Shown here in pieces: positions 62,474-64,000 of a stretch of 64,000 bases of DNA. The stretch comes from Guyanagaster necrorhizus (taxonomy: Eukaryota; Basidiomycota; Agaricomycetes; Agaricales; Physalacriaceae), in contig NW_025064882.1 of assembly GCF_019112545.1 (NCBI RefSeq), positions 2,410,971 through 2,474,970 of the forward strand. Reading direction: 5' to 3'. A program made the translations under genes and the position numbers. Below the pieces are notes generated by a model. It was not told the origin of the DNA. It made no database searches and was given only the letters and a program-made list of their open reading frames with translations. The number at the start of each line of letters is the position of its first letter. Positions within the stretch are counted from its first letter, which is position 1.

Positions 62474-62913
62474 TGTTATGATTTTTCCTCTTTTTTCTTG
62501 GTTTTACCCCTATTTATGCTTAGTCAGGAGACATGAGGATGTGAGAAGGCTGAGTCAGCACAACTAACCTGCCCATCACTCAATATAAACAACAATGCTC
62601 GACAATATATAGACAACCTTTTATGTATGATAACAATGCCCAAGGACAATAGGCACTACAGACATAGACAGACACAATTAGTAGTAGTATTATTAGCATC
62701 ATTCATACAGTATTTAAGACTCACAAGCTCTCACTGGTATACCCCAGCTTTGAGCTAAAGTTTATAATCATACTATTCTACTCTTGAGCTATTACTGTGG
62801 CCTTGTGACACACTGACCCAAAGATACAATCAGTGGACTCAGGTGATCCCTCAAAGTGCAAAGAGACATCTGCTTATCACATGTTTAGGATCCCATGATG
62901 CTTGGGTCTAACA
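62474..62913 (+). repeat. 3' LTR of element E
   Basis: 440 bp, the same length as the left LTR. By eye about 48 differences, every one a transition and none an insertion or deletion. Confidence 0.9.
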
Positions 62914-62918
62914 CTAAC
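62914..62918. repeat. Target-site duplication of element E, right copy
   Basis: CTAAC, identical to 54791-54795. Confidence 0.85.
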
Positions 62919-63105
62919 CCCTCTGATATTAGTCTGTTACTAGGCCATGCACTCTGCTTATTGTTACTTCAGTTTATCATTATGATAGCAAGGTTTAAGT
63001 ACACTCTAGTCCTATTTTCTGTTACATGCTTACTGGCCTAGAATGTGGCCCATGTATTCGTAATTTTTACAATTTTACATGCCTGAACGAGAAGAGGGCA
63101 TGTCA

Positions 63106-64000
63106 CCAGAAGTGTTCAGGGCATAGCATTATTACCCCTTTGTTGTCAGCCTCATCTTGATCATAGTCTATCCTCTGACTGAGCAGATCAGCCTTCTTAT
63201 TAGCAATCTCTGGCTTATGATGAAGCATATATTAATACTAGCTTAGTTTGGTAACCCATCTTGCTTGTCAGCAATTTAGTTTCTGGAGTTGTCAGAAGTA
63301 CTGAAGGTTTTGATAGTCAGTCCAAATTTTGAAGGTCTCAGCTGCTCCAATCAAGTAATGTCACCATTCCTCTGGGGCAAGCATGATAGTGAGCAGTTTC
63401 TTGTCATATATTTTATAGTTCTGTTCTATAATGGTAAGGGCTTTCAACAAGAACATGACTGGCCATCACTTGCTGTCCTGTTCTTGAGATAATATAGCTC
63501 TGATGGCTCCTTCACTTGAGTCAGCTTCTACCCAGAACTTCCTTTCCTGCATGAGGATAGCGAGAATGACATCCTCAGTTAGTTGATGTTTCAGATTGTT
63601 GAAGGCAGCCTACTAGGAGGAGCCCCAATTTCAGAGGGCATTACTGGTTAGTTGGATCATCAGGTGGACTATTTTGCTATAGTCTCAGATGAAACATCAG
63701 TAGAAATTGGTGAAACCAAGGAAGAATTGGAGTTCCTTCTTTTTATTTGGCTCTGGCTATTCGGTGACACCTGCAACTTTGATAGGATCCATGCAAATGC
63801 TTCCTTTGGATATGATGACTCCTAAGTACTCTGTTTTGAGTACTTCGAATTTGCATTTCTCAGCTTTGAGAAATAGTCTGTGCTTCCTCATGAGGCTTAG
63901 TACTTGTCGTACTAGGGCCCTGTGTTTCTCCTTCATTTTAGACATGATCAGGATATCATCCAGGTAAATGGTGACCTTTTCAGTGGTGATGAGGTCCTTA
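63106..64000 (-). mobile_element. Gypsy element F, continued (RNase H and RT)
   Basis: Minus-strand pol resumes. The RNase H region is at about 63.2-63.6 kb and the RT end at 63.7-64.0 kb. KHRLFLKAEKCKFEVLKTEYL is at 63757-63945, and a YLDD box is near 63945-63970 on minus. The order and spacing fit element D at 42.6-43.45 kb. The element leaves the window. Confidence 0.7.

Larger units (their letters stand above)
54796..62913 (+). mobile_element. Complete Ty3/gypsy chromodomain element E
   Basis: 8118 bp with 440-bp LTRs, 5-base target duplication CTAAC, primer-site candidate, gag, protease, RT, RNase H, integrase and chromodomain in the Ty3/gypsy order. A purine tract (TTAAGGAGAAGGTAA) lies just before the 3' LTR. 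Gag and pol appear to belong to one long frame that is now broken by TGA, TAG and shifts. It is the youngest visible insertion, as nothing interrupts it, yet it is already inactive by mutation. Confidence 0.9.
53213..63105. mobile_element. Unclassified insertion H in element F (split by E)
   Basis: Left piece 53213-54795, right piece 62919-63105, about 1.8 kb without E. It begins TGAAGAGG and ends GGCATGTCA. It is flanked by CTGG (53209-53212) and CCAG (63106-63109), which could both derive from a CCGG target duplication. A promoter-like CATATTTAAATACTC lies near 54088. No coding domain recognised; a solo LTR or short non-autonomous element is possible. Confidence 0.45.

Overview
The window looks like nuclear DNA of a filamentous basidiomycete, most likely an Agaricomycete. 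Genes are split by many short introns of about 45-65 bp with GT..AG borders and occasional GC..AG borders. The gene set (secreted tyrosinase, Kre9/Knh1-like GPI proteins, F-box proteins with divergent LRR-like tails, ATP sulfurylase with a dead APS-kinase-like tail) and the retroelements fit that group. I make no species call. I saw no rRNA, tRNA or CRISPR array.

Left part, 1 to about 27.9 kb, is ordinary gene space with normal CpG content. In order: 3' end of a WD40 protein (+); secreted tyrosinase (+); small cupin protein (+); a GPI-type Kre9-like protein (-); a molybdopterin-binding-domain protein (-); a second Kre9-like protein (-); an ACS-family MFS transporter (-); an endonuclease/exonuclease/phosphatase protein (-); an intronless FAD monooxygenase (-); ATP sulfurylase (+); an F-box-like protein (+); a RING-finger protein with an acidic tail (+); and a ketopantoate-reductase-family protein (-). 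The genes belong to unrelated pathways; no biosynthetic cluster is evident.

Right part, about 27.9-64 kb, is a transposon graveyard almost free of CpG. First comes a decayed DIRS-like element (RT/RNase H followed by a tyrosine recombinase). Then come Ty3/gypsy chromodomain elements inserted into one another. I read the order as element A (-) interrupted by C (+). C is interrupted by D (-, complete, with TSD), by an unclassified 1.4-kb insert and by F (-). F is interrupted by H (unclassified, about 1.8 kb), and H by E (+, complete, with TSD). A, C and F run past the right edge.

The two complete elements have LTR pairs of equal length. Their differences, by eye, are all transitions, often TG in one copy against CA in the other, as expected when ancestral CpG sites lose 5-methylcytosine on opposite strands. 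The same process explains TGA codons at conserved Arg positions and a protease Asp-to-Asn change. All copies carry a sequence just inside the 5' LTR that can pair with the predicted 5' end of the element's own RNA, suggesting Tf1/sushi-type self-priming.
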